Shown: positions 11,311 through 23,148 of the stretch, in pieces | Numbering within the stretch: position 1 is the first letter of the stretch | Layout of the letters: every line of letters begins with the position of its first letter | Assembly: GCA_018398815.1 (NCBI GenBank) | Contig: CM031604.1 | Span: forward strand, 50,433,305-50,497,304 | Reading direction: 5' to 3' | Length of the DNA: 64,000 bases | Origin: Conus ventricosus | Lineage: Eukaryota > Mollusca > Gastropoda > Neogastropoda > Conidae | The notes under the pieces: model-generated | The model's input: the letters and a program-made list of their open reading frames with translations, nothing else | What the model was told of the DNA's origin: nothing | The model's database searches: none | Made by a program: the position numbers and the translations under genes

Positions 11311-12866
11311 CATTACTCAAAATTTTAGTGTCTATGAGAAAACCATGGCGTAAACCATGGCGTCATGGTAAATTTTGGTGAATATCTCTACATAAGCATG
11401 TTCACCTCTTTTGCTTAGCCTGTGAAGCAAAATCTCATGTAAGAGGGTAAATTGTGTGAGATACATCGGTGGATTATTATCTTTTGTCCCAGTAGACTAA
11501 TCGTCCATAATTTTTACAAAGTGGAAAATATCGAGACATTGGAAGGCTCTCCATAGCTTTTTGATCAGATGATACACAGAAACTGAAAATGAGGCTCAAA
11601 AATGGTGAGAAACAGGCCAGCCTATAAATGACCAAAATGGTTTGTGGATGTCCCAATTGACACTCGTTTTAGGCCAGTTCACTTTTAATGATAGATTTTG
11701 GCCATAAGGTTCACATTAGTTAAAGTATTGACAAGAGTAAAAGACACAAGGAGCACATGTTGGCTGCATGTGATATTCCTGTAATTAGAATTTTTAGATT
11801 TTTGTATCAGGATATTGATTACTGTAATGTCGCATCTCTTCCATGCCCCCACAGAATCTGTCTTGAATGGCACTAAAACTGGTTAAAGCCAAAGCTCTGG
11901 TCACCAGAATATATTACTTCTGAAAAAAAAAATTGTAAAAATCCTGTCAGCCTTGTGTCAAGGACGGACAGTGGCTGTCTTCCCCAGTCAAAGTTTTATG
12001 TCTTCTTGCACTAATGTCCTGATTGACATGTCCCCTTGAGCTGATGTTTCCGTTGACATGATTTTTAGTGTCATTTGTGAACATACGTTTGCCTGTAATC
12101 TAAATGTTATGGTTTTGATTGTAATCAATGCTGACAAAGAAATAAGATCGAACTTCATTTGTATTTACCACATCTACAGGTTGTTTTTCACATATTCTGC
12201 TAGGAACATAGGACATGTTGATCAGACAAAAGTAGGTAAGCAAAATATTTAATTTAGCTTTGTTGCAGAAACTGATATGCAGTAGTACATGTTAAAGATA
12301 GGAAAAAAAGATTTGATGGGCAGATATAATATGTTTTACTTTTGTCATGTCCTCTGTCCCAGATTACATGATCTCATATTTAAACTGTCAGTGAATGTAA
12401 TTTCCCAAGCTATTGTATGAAGTATCATTTTAACTGTTATTTATTTATTGATATTCACATTTAAACTTTCAGTGAATGTAATTCCCAAGCTATTGTATGC
12501 AGTATGATTTTAACTGATATTTATTTACTTTATATATTAAGCTTTCAAAAAAAGCAGTCTTGAAAAGAGTGCTTTATTTTTCATAAGAATGCCTTGTTTT
12601 GCCTGTAACCTTTTGCTGCTGTCTCATACTCAATTAGTAATTGACCTGGTCGATAAGAATGAATAGTGTAGCTGGAGTGAACACTTAACATAATTGGACT
12701 TTGACTCTTTATCATCAGTAATTTGGAGAAGGGGGGGAAAACTAGATGGACAATATTTGTTTTAAGCATCATGTAAGTTATATTCAGTGTGTGTTGTGCA
12801 AGGACATGTGTGTGTAGAGCAACGCATTTGTTTTCAAATATGTAAGAGATGGTGACATTATTGCAG
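11311..12866. other. Intron before the 12867 exon, with an 82-bp tandem duplication
   Basis: Nothing coding is supported. At about 12374-12530 a unit of about 82 bp, containing TTTAAACT(G/T)TCAGTGAATG and CCCAAGCTATTGTATG, occurs twice in tandem. The acceptor ATTATTGCAG closes the stretch at 12866. Confidence 0.5.
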
Positions 12867-13795
12867 GGGAGGAAAAGGATGATGTACCGACTCGGGCCCA
12901 TGACTTGCTCCGTCTTCATGCCAGCCTCTCCACAGACTTGGCGATGCAGGACAGTCCTGACAAGACCATTCCCCTTGGCTTTGATGAAGGATTCCTCTCA
13001 GCCATGCCACCGTCTGCTCGTATCGATCCACAGCGTCTGAAAAACGCTTTTGCAATCCAGCATCAGATACAGAAGGCATGGCCTTGTCACCAGCAGAACC
13101 CTTGTTAAGTGAGCTTCCCAGTGGTGGTGGTGCAGTGATGATGTCTCCTTCCTCATTTACTAAAGGACAGCGCGATGATGTGGAGCAGGATGACACCATC
13201 ACGTCATCCACAAGTCTGGATCATACCAGCCAACCTATTTCACGCCTTAGGTCTGCATCACGGACGCAACATTTTCCCCTGTTCCATCACCAGAGAATAC
13301 CTCTGAGCCAGATGAAACGGGAGTAGATCTCAGTGTTCAGAGTGAATCATCTCTTTTGACAGTCCCCAAAGAAACTCACCATCGTACAAAATCTCTGTAC
13401 ATACCTCCACCAAACATTCCAGAATACAGACCAACCCCCTTACATGAGCCGCAAGCAAAACGTTACAAGGTGGATGAGAGTGGAAGCAGACATTCCAGCA
13501 GCGCCTCTTCTGTAGAAAGAGGATCATCATCATCATCATCTTCACGAAGTTCTTTGAGTGCTGGCTTATCCTATCGCAGTTCCACTATAAATGTGCCAAC
13601 TGTTGGTTTGACTCATGTTCGATCTCCTAGAGACCTTCCTTGCCCATTTCACCAGCTGATTCTTCCACAGACAAACTGAAATCCCCTTCTCCAGTTTCCA
13701 AGCAACATTACTACAGCAAATGACATGAAAAATTTCTTGAATGCGTCACTGGAGAGGAAACCATCATCGAGACCATCATTATCCATGTCACGAAG
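12867..13795 (+). CDS. Host gene, Ser/Pro-rich exon with serial frame breaks
   Basis: The acceptor TTATTGCAG precedes 12867 and a GTCAGT donor follows 13795. In phase with the 4945 exon it reads GEEKDDVPTRAHDLL, then LSTDLAMQDSPDKTIPL and ARIDPQRLKNA. Near 13040-13060 coding content moves by -1 to a frame with SDTEGMALSPAEPLL and TSQPISRLR. Near 13250 it moves by -1 again to a frame with KSLYIPPPNIPEYRPTPL, a bipartite KRYKVD cluster and a long Ser stretch. Near 13650 and 13710 it appears to move again (DKLKSPSPVSK; NDMKNFLNASLERKPSS). Every segment has coding-like composition, so this is best read as one exon of about 309 codons whose sequence lacks single bases. A decaying paralogue cannot be excluded. 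Likely disordered; family not recognised. Confidence 0.55.
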
Positions 13796-13987
13796 GTCAG
13801 TTTAGATTTATTTTGTTTTGTGGTGATGGCTTTATTTTATTTTATTTTATTTTTTTTTATATCATTCTCTTATTTGATTTTTTCCCTTCTGCTCAAAAAA
13901 AAATTTAAAAAATGTGTGTGTGTGTGTTTTATATGTGCATGTATTATTGCAATCAGTGATGTGTGTGCTGCCCATGTTTTGTTTTTC

Positions 13988-14055
13988 AGGGTTCTTGCTT
14001 TCTGTGAAACTCCTTGAAAACCCTTGAAATTTGAGAAACTTGCAGGCACCATAAA
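13988..14055. mobile_element. Fragment of the foldback MITE family
   Basis: CAGGGTTCTTGC followed by repeated CTCCTTGAAAACCCTTGAAA matches the outer end of the elements at 9118 and 43759. It ends in GAAACTTGCAGG. The rest of the element is missing. Confidence 0.55.
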
Positions 14056-14890
14056 GACTGTTCATATACATGTACAAAGAAAAAGTAATTTATATGTAAA
14101 TCTGTTTCAAATACCTCGAAACGACCTTTTGTTCACAGATCATTAACCCCCCCCCACTAAAAAAAAAAGTTATGAATGAAAGAGGATTCATAATTATTTT
14201 CAACTTAAAATAGTGAAAACAATCACTTTCCAAAACAGTGGAAAAGATGTCTTCTGGTAGGAGCCAGTGGGGGATGATTTGTTGTTCATTCTTCGTGAGA
14301 CACGCTTAGAGCACACTGCTGTTTGTAACATGACAATTTTGAATTGTTGTTGAGAAGATGCATGAAGGAAAATTATGTTCTTTCAACTGTCAGTGGTTGA
14401 AAACGAGATACACTGGGTTATTAAAACCAAAGAAGACAAGTGTATTTGCTTCTGCTTCATCAACAATCTAAAGAATTTGATTTGTGGACAATGCATTTTA
14501 GCATCCTTGTTCCTCATGCCAAAACAGTGGTAGGGGGGTGGGGGCGGCATGTTTTGCTTTGGCAGCAAACAAATTAGTGGCCACAGTAGCTGTTTGCAAG
14601 TGAGTGAGTGTACCTCCTGGACATATGCAGTAGTTTGTCATCTTCAAATTAACCCATTGACATAGCCAGTCCAAGCTCTTTCAATCAGCTGGAGTGAACA
14701 TATTTAGCTATATCCATATATGTCAGAAGTTTTGTTGAGATTGATACCTACAGACACTGCCATGATGAAATTGCACCAGAGTGTTAAGTCATACGTTCAG
14801 AACAAGCTGATTTAAAAAATAAATACTGTAGTGTTACCACATCACTGTGGGGAGAGTAAGGATAGGTATGCAGCGGCACTTATTCCTTTC

Positions 14891-14893
14891 ACA

Positions 14894-14941
<48 letters not shown>
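14891..14941. repeat. (AC)n microsatellite
   Basis: This is a nearly pure AC repeat of about 50 bp. Confidence 0.95.
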
Positions 14942-14943
<2 letters not shown>

Positions 14944-17325
14944 TCCCATTTTAAAATTCCTGCAATGATCATTGTGACTTAGGAAGGAACAGATTTTGTA
15001 CTGTAAATTAAGTACAAAAGGTCTGGATAGTGATTTGTAGACATTTTGGAAAAAGAGTGAAGAGTAAGAAAAGATTGGAGGGGGTTAAGAAAGAAAAAAC
15101 TTTTGAAAAAAAAAGAAAGGGCCCAAACAACAACAAATAAACTGCACCTTTTCCCTTGAGGATAAAAAAAAAAAAAAAGTGGAAAAGAAAAACAACTTTG
15201 AAGGTATTCACATTGCACACCATTCAATTCTGATTATAAACCATCAAGATCTGAAAAGGGGGATACAGACAATGTGTGGAAATCTTCAAGAGAGAGGATC
15301 ATCCTGGTGATCAGGAAGAGTTGCCTTGCCTGCAAAGGGGGACATTCCGTGAAGAACACTTATAAGTCTGAGTGTGTCCAATGTGAGTGGTATGTTTCTG
15401 TGCGTCTAGAATGTGTGTGTGTGTGAGGAGAGAGAGATCATGGGGGATGCTGGTGATATGAGTGTTTTTTTTAATTAACGTGTATGCACATGCACATGTT
15501 CATTTGTGTGTAAGTTCAAGGTGTGCATGTGCACTTGTATGGGAGAGGCAGGCAGACTTAGTGGACAGAGTGACGGACAGAGCCATTGATAGAAATAATA
15601 GAATTATAATCAATGAAGACATTTCTTTTAAATGTGCTTGCAGTCACAAACATACATGTGCCTGTGCACACACACACTTGTACACACACGCACACACACA
15701 CTTTATCTCATTCTTTTTCTGTCTCTGATGCACATGCATGTACACGCGTGTTGACATTCATGCACAAACACAGAGCCATGTATATAAGCCTGAGCTTGAG
15801 TTAAATTTCAGGATGATTATAATCTGAACAGCATGCAGAGGACGTACTAAGCAATTATCCTAAGTGGAACTGGAAGTGAAAAAGAGAAGAAATTTGCGAC
15901 CCACTTTTGAATTTTTTTAAAAGAAATTTTGAGTAACCCCCAGATTTTCATTTAACTTTTTCATAGATTTATATATATATATGTATCTGTTTCACAGTTT
16001 TCTCTGTGAGATCTATGCTTATAAATGCACAAATCATACCTTAGTAGTTTACTGCATTTTTGGTTTCAGTTTTTATTCTTCTGCTTAGATTTGTGCTGTT
16101 TAGCATCATTCAATTATTGTTCCTTTTGGTTGTGATGTAGCATCCTCTGGCAAGTGTTTTTGAATGTCCATCTCTGTGAGTGTGACATATGTGGAACATG
16201 AACACATACACTGATTGTATCGATATAGTTCAGTCTGTAATGAAAGTGTAACTGAATCGAATGAAAAATGTGACTGGACCAGGAAATGTTTCTCCTTTCA
16301 TGTTTGTCCCACAGTTGTCTGCATTTGACATTTGTTGTTTTGGAAGTCGTTTTGAACTACATGTATGATGAAATAGAGAACACTGGACTGTATTACACCA
16401 TGGGGCTGTCTGGAAAGAAGTACACAGTGTACACTTCAGGGATGATAATAGACACATAATGCATACACAGTACACATCCCAATTCACAGTGTTTTATCCA
16501 AATTTATTTTTGTTGAATTTTTGAACATCAGTCTTTTTTATTTTTTTTTATTTTTGTTTTGTTTGGGGGATGGTTTTGTGTATACATGTGTGTGTGTGTG
16601 TTTGCAAGCTTTTTGAAGTTTTATAAGTGTATGATATAAATGAGTAATATTTAGACAGCTTTTTTAATACCACGAGTCTCTTGATTTTTAATATTAGTAC
16701 CAGATTTTGTTTGTTTTGTTTTCTGTTCAAAATTGAATTTGATAAAAATGGATTATTTGTTTAACATTTGCCTGGTGTATATCTATATGTATGCCTGCCT
16801 ATAGATTGATACATTCATACATACATACATACACACATGTCTGTATCTGTCATAGATTGATACATTCATACATACATGTATACATATACACACACATATA
16901 TGATTTATAAACACACACACAGAGATAGAGTGATAGCTTTCCTGTTGTCAAATTCTAACAGTTTGGCTTGTGATTCATTGTCACTTGAAACAGCCAATCA
17001 GCATTTCCAGCGATCCCAATTAGTTCTGGTGCTCACCAGACTTTCCTGTCCACTCGTTGTGCTCTAAATCTGCAAACAAGAAGTGATTTGGGTAAAAGTC
17101 TTCGAAACCGTTGCTTCGAAGTTTATTAACATGATGTTTCTGTTCAGTTGTGCACTGGACCTGTGCACAATGTGTTCCATTTTGTTCAGTTTTACTAATC
17201 CTATGCACTTCAACACATATAATCCTGCCTGTTGATTCCACATGTACAGTTGAATATTTTGTGATGTTGGAAGGATGAGCTCAAATTTAATCTTTCCCCA
17301 TCCACCCCCACCATCCTCCCTCCAG

Positions 17326-17436
<111 letters not shown>

Positions 17437-17490
17437 TCTTATTTTCCTGCATTGGTGAATTTTTTTGTTTGAATGGATTGGACAGATGCC

Positions 17491-17521
<31 letters not shown>

Positions 17522-19699
17522 CCATTTGAACAGTACATTCTGTTGTGTCATTTAAGGGATGATTTTTATATTGTACCTTCTCACCATTTGAGCGTTTGCA
17601 CAAATGAATGAAAACTTGGTAAAGGGTAATCTGTTATAGATCTCAGTCCTGTTTAAATGCTTTGTTCAGTAAACATTTCAATAATTTGCTTTTTATTTCT
17701 TCTTCATCTAGCTTATCTTCAAGTCCACTTCAATAATTGTGAATCAGAAGGTTATCGTAATCTTAAGTAAAGAGACTGTTTTGAAGGCAGAAGCAGCACC
17801 TTTTGATTAAAAAATGACCACTTGCATGCATTGTTGTATGACTTACTATTTTTCTCCATTCAATATTTTTTTCTTTTCATCTTTTTTATTTCTTTCATTT
17901 TTCAGCATGGGCTTTTTGACTTCTTCAGTTTTGTTCTTGTTCTTTTCTGTCCACTGAAGTATTAAATGGCTGTTGTTCTTGATATTAATTGGAATGTTTT
18001 GCTAACCTTGTTTGCTTCATTTGATCATGTCTGTAATTCATTAGTGAACAGCTGTTGATTGCAGATGAAGGTTCAGACTGGTTGCACCGTGACTAGTAAA
18101 TCCTAGTTTTCTAAAAAAAAAAAATTGTCATGACCTGATCTGAGATGCTGTACTTGGAAGTTCATAGCTTATGCTAGACTGGTATGCTGGTTTTTACCTG
18201 TAAATTTTAGCCTTGTACCAGTGAAAACTAATAGCTGCAGAACCATGTACCAACTTGAAGAGATGAGCCTTTCTCGGGAAAGTTAATTAGAAATGAAAAA
18301 AAATCCCCTCTTTTGGTATATTGTTTCAAAGCCTTTCAATTGCAAAAAAAGGCAGTTGCTCATTTAATACAAAGCTGTGTCAACTGCTGGACTTTTTCCT
18401 CCCGTGTTATCAAGATGAAGTTATCAAAGGAAAACAAAAAAAGAAACCTGCAAGGAAACTTCTCAATAGAGACTTTGTAAAGATACATGTATGTTAGAAT
18501 ATTCATTTTTCTCTTTGTACTTCCTAACTAAAGACCCAGTTTTAACTTTTCCGAACATGCCATACTAATGTGACGGCAAGGCAACTGTTCCCATTGGCCA
18601 TGCCGGTATTTGGTACTGGCAGTCAAAATAAAAGAAAGTTGCTGGTTTTCCCTTCAAGTTCAACCATCTTATGAATACACTCTGGTTTAATACTAATACT
18701 TACTTTTATATCCTAGCAAATCGAAAAAAGTGGTTGTGTGGATTGGTGTGTTGGGTAATGGAAATAACGTCTCTTATGCAAAGAGTATAGAACAGGAGAT
18801 GTTGAACATTTTCGTGTCTGGCTGTTAAAATTACAGTGTTGCATGCTTTTTTCCTGTCACAACAGCATATTAGCCCAAAGTTATTTAACAGTTTACAGAT
18901 TGCAAAGTTCATGTTTTACCCTTATTGTGGATACATAACAATAGCAATAAACTTACTTAAATTTCAGGGAGATCATATTAAGAGATTTCATTGCAGGATT
19001 CTTTGTATTTGAATACTCCCAATGTTTGAGGAAGAAAACTGTTATTCTGATAGTCTTGGAAGTACTGATATAATGGAAAGGGAGGGATCATGGTGAGGGG
19101 GAAGGAATGGCCCACTTTGAATGAGAGAGAGGGCCATCTCATTACCTTACAAGATAAATTGCACCGTCATACACTAATATATATATTCATTCTAATCATA
19201 CTGAAGAGATTTCCTTGCACATTGATGGAAGACGTCCAACTCTGAGGAAGTTTATGAAGTCCTATGCTTCTCAGCCTACTGCCATATTGCTAGACTAATG
19301 AAGTATAAAGAAAGCAGCTGATGGACTGTTGTTTTTTTATTTGATTCTTGTATTACTTGATATTACTAGTATTCTTGGTAATATGGCATTATGCTTGTAA
19401 AAGATGTAGGTCATATAGAAACATTTGCAAATTTAAAACAAATCTGTATTTGACAAGTTTTATCCTGTATAATGGGCAGTTTCGCAGTATTTTGGATCTT
19501 CAATGATCTTCAGATTTTGTGAACTTTGAAGTCGGGTAACTTTCGTATTTGCAAAAAGGTTGAAAATAAAGATAGTGCTCTTGGTTGATCACGAAATATA
19601 GTTATGAACAAAGTAGCATGCAGATGTCACCACTTTTCCAACTTGATGATGCTTACATGCTGGTCTGACTGTTTTTCATGATCAACCTAGTGCATTGAT

Positions 19700-19759
19700 A
19701 CAGCCCTGATGTGGCCCTTTGCGGTCGGCTGGGCTATAAGCAACATTATCTTATCTTAT
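19700..19759 (+). mobile_element. 60-bp LINE stub with 13-bp target duplication
   Basis: Only the last 60 bp of the LINE family (ACAGCCCTGATG to the TTATC tail) are present. CTAGTGCATTGAT (19687-19699) and CTAGTGCATTAAT (19760-19772) flank it, one mismatch in 13. This is extreme 5' truncation during target-primed reverse transcription. Confidence 0.9.
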
Positions 19760-22700
19760 CTAGTGCATTAATGGTTACACCACTGTCTCACATATGAACA
19801 CTTCCTTTAAAAATATCCCATTTATTCCATCTCATCCACCAGTCCTTTAAAATGAAAATGCTTTCTTATCTACTGTTCAAGGCTTTATGTTATAATATAC
19901 ATTTGAAAAGCATAGGTGAAATTGTCGTAATGTGAAATGACGCTGCAGGGTTTAGGATGCATATGTCACAGAATGTGTTTGGATGACTGTCTCCCTTCTC
20001 CCTTCCCCACACCTCCTGAAATAAAAATCAGAAAATCATGATTAAGATGAACCATGGTTTACTTGATCACAGGAGAATTTTTTTTTACAGTAACCTAGAA
20101 GCTTTGTTCGTTTATTTTTGATAGTGAAATAGTGCACTAGCTGTTTCACTTTCATAGTTTATGGTAACACATCAGTGAGTTGTAGTATAGTATTCTGAGC
20201 ACATCTTTTGCTAAGTCAGTATTACAACTTTTCTTCAAATAAATGTTTTTTTCTCTTGTTTGTGTATAGCTCATACCTTGGAATATATTGGTGATTTGGT
20301 CTATAGTATAGGTCAATCATTTTTATGCAGACAAGTTCACTGACATGTTGCTAATAGAAATGAAAGTTAAGAGTGTTGATGTCAGAAGCAAGACAATGTG
20401 AGCCTGAGAATGAGATAATGTGATCTTTTTCAGTTCAGTTGAAAACAAAATTAGTGTCTCTGACAGCTAGCGAAAGTTGAAGTAATTAGACAGAAAAATG
20501 TATGTGTATCTGTGTGAGAGGGAGAAAATCACTGTAGCAATAGCTTCTGTTCATGACTGTTTGCATCCTTGCCAGCAAAATGGGGAGGAGGCATTTATCG
20601 ATGTCTCAAAATTCAACACTACCGCTTAAAGTTGAGAACATAGATGTTGACAAAATTCTGTAAGAATTTCTTTTTTTTTTTTTTTAAATGAAAAATTAGT
20701 AAAGCAAAGAAATGTGGATGTATCATTTTTATCACAGACATCTTGTTCAGACAGTTACGAACAGAAGATGGGAGCATACATATTACAAAATATTCAGTCA
20801 CCAAGTTAACAAGCAACATTACTGTTCATCAACAACAACAACAAAAGAAATTTCATTACAGTTGTTGTGCCTGAATATATGAATATAAAATATTCTGACT
20901 TGTCTCCCTCTCCCCCTATAGTGTCTTTATTTTATTAGTGTTACATAAATCCATTTGATTTGCAAATTCTGTTGCCTTGCCATATTGTTGAACTAATGGG
21001 ATGATCATTGTCAAATGGATGATCATTGTTTTTAAAATCGTTTTTGTAAGTGCGACTTTTTGTGTGCAAGTGTTTGTGTGTATGTTCTCATAATGGTAGC
21101 GGTAAACTAGAGTTAGATCACATAAATATGGGCCGGGTAGAGCATTCTTTAAAGCTAAAAAAAAAGAAAAACTGAGAAAAATGCTGAAAAGGATATGAAC
21201 AGGTATTGTCAGTCAGCGAATCATTTATGCACACAAATGATGGCTGAATGAAAATAGTTTGGCCTTGGACCATGAGAGTCCGCTCCCTTTGAGAGCTTCC
21301 TCCTGACCTGATAATGAAAGTATCCGTGAAGGCAAAGCAAGCAGAACTTTTGCCACATCCCTATTGAACATGGCATGGTTGTATGGTCTCCCCCCACCCC
21401 GAGCCCCCTTCTTGATTTTACAAATGTTCAGTTCAGTCAGTACCCTGATCCTTCTTGCAGGATCTATAATTACCACTATAGTTTTCTAGAAAATGGTATG
21501 AATACACTTTCCTCTTAGATGGATTCAAAACGCTGATAAACTATTATTTCATATCCTGTGTTTTGAACAGATGTGTGCAAATGCACTATACATGCAAAAT
21601 ACTTCTTTAAAGTAAACTCATTTCATTTTACAGGCATCAGAAATGAGTTGGATCATAATATTTGCTTAAAACTTAACCCATTTCTGACTTAACAAAATAC
21701 AATTCTGTGGAATGGGCTCTCTTGAAAAAAAGTGTTGAAACTCATTTATTTATGAAATGTATATATGCCAAACTCAACAGAACTTTATGAACATGTTGGG
21801 GAGAAATGTAGCGTTTTTTGCCAGAAGTTGATAGCAAATTGCTGTGATAACTTTACTGGTAAGTATTAAATGATATTGCAAGTATTAAATGATATTGTAA
21901 ACTATTTTTTTCAGGTTTTAGGGTAAATGAAGTTCAAATGAGCATTTTAAACCATTCTATGACTCTTTCCTGATGGAAAAAAAAAATCATCTTCATTGTC
22001 AAAAGGGTTTCTATACCTCTCAGACAAGCACAGTATCATCAATTACAACACTTTGAAGAGTAGCCAAAGCATCAGCATTGGACAGTTCTCTGTTCCATGT
22101 AAAATTTATTTTCCCTAAGCAGTGACAACACTTACTCTGTGTTAAAAGGGAACTTGCTCAAGGGGAATAAACATGTGATCATAATCCTTACTTTATCAAT
22201 TGAATTAACAAAAGCATTTGGACCACACTAGCAGTTCAGAGTTATCCTGTAAGTCGGTAGGTGCTAACCGGCATCTTGTTATGAGTGTCTTGATAGTCAT
22301 CGGGAATGATAAAACTCGGATACAGTCTGTTCATAATTAAGACACCAAATTCTGGTTCTGTGCTTTGAACAGGTGGTGGTAGTCAGCTCAAGTCAGCCTC
22401 ATTACGATGGGTTACTAAAGTCACTTTTATGGGGTAGACGATAAAAATTGATTGATACCAGCTGAAAATGTTTTGTTAATGAGCACCTTTATAATGGATT
22501 GTTTTCTGTGGTCGGTTAAATAAGTATGTTTTACTCAGTATTGGATTTTTTTTTCCAAATTTCACTTTGTCTTTCCCTTTCGTTTCTAGTTCTATTATTT
22601 AATTTATACTTGCTCTCTTTTACTTTTCATATATTTTCCCCTATTGAGTTTTCTACCTTTTTTTTTATTCTTTTCTGTCCTGTCTTCTTTTTTTTTCCCT

Positions 22701-23148
22701 TTTTTTTTTAAAGAGCATAGTTCATTTTTTGGTCAATTGCTTTTGATTATTTCACTGGATATATATGTTTATTCTCATGAAAAATTTCTGTAAACATATT
22801 TGTGTGTGTGTTTGGGGGGGGGGGGGGGGGGGGGGGGGGTTATAGCAAGCATGCATGTGTGTTAAAACTGGTTTCACGTCTTAATTGGAACTTGACAATT
22901 TTGAAATGCATGCATTTTCTTTTATAGCTACTTCTCTCTAAAAGTTGTCTGTTCAGGACTGACATCAAAAAAGAGAAATGATAGAGATGCAACCTGAAGT
23001 GTTCGATTATTTTATTGTGATTTCATATACTTTTTCACTTCTGTCTTTCATTCTCGTACAACTTTTTCTCTTTATTTATGCAAATGTCTAGCACTACTTT
23101 TTCTGCACATTGATATAATGAAGTCTGAATTATTCTTTTTTTTCACAG

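Noticed and set aside
12058..12252. Small exon after ACATCTACAG ending near GGTAAGC
   Set aside because: Splice-like words exist, but the block is short, AT-rich and does not fit the phase of the flanking exons, which join directly.
21225..21476. 83-codon minus-strand ORF
   Set aside because: No motif, no splice or promoter support and no continuation; likely chance.
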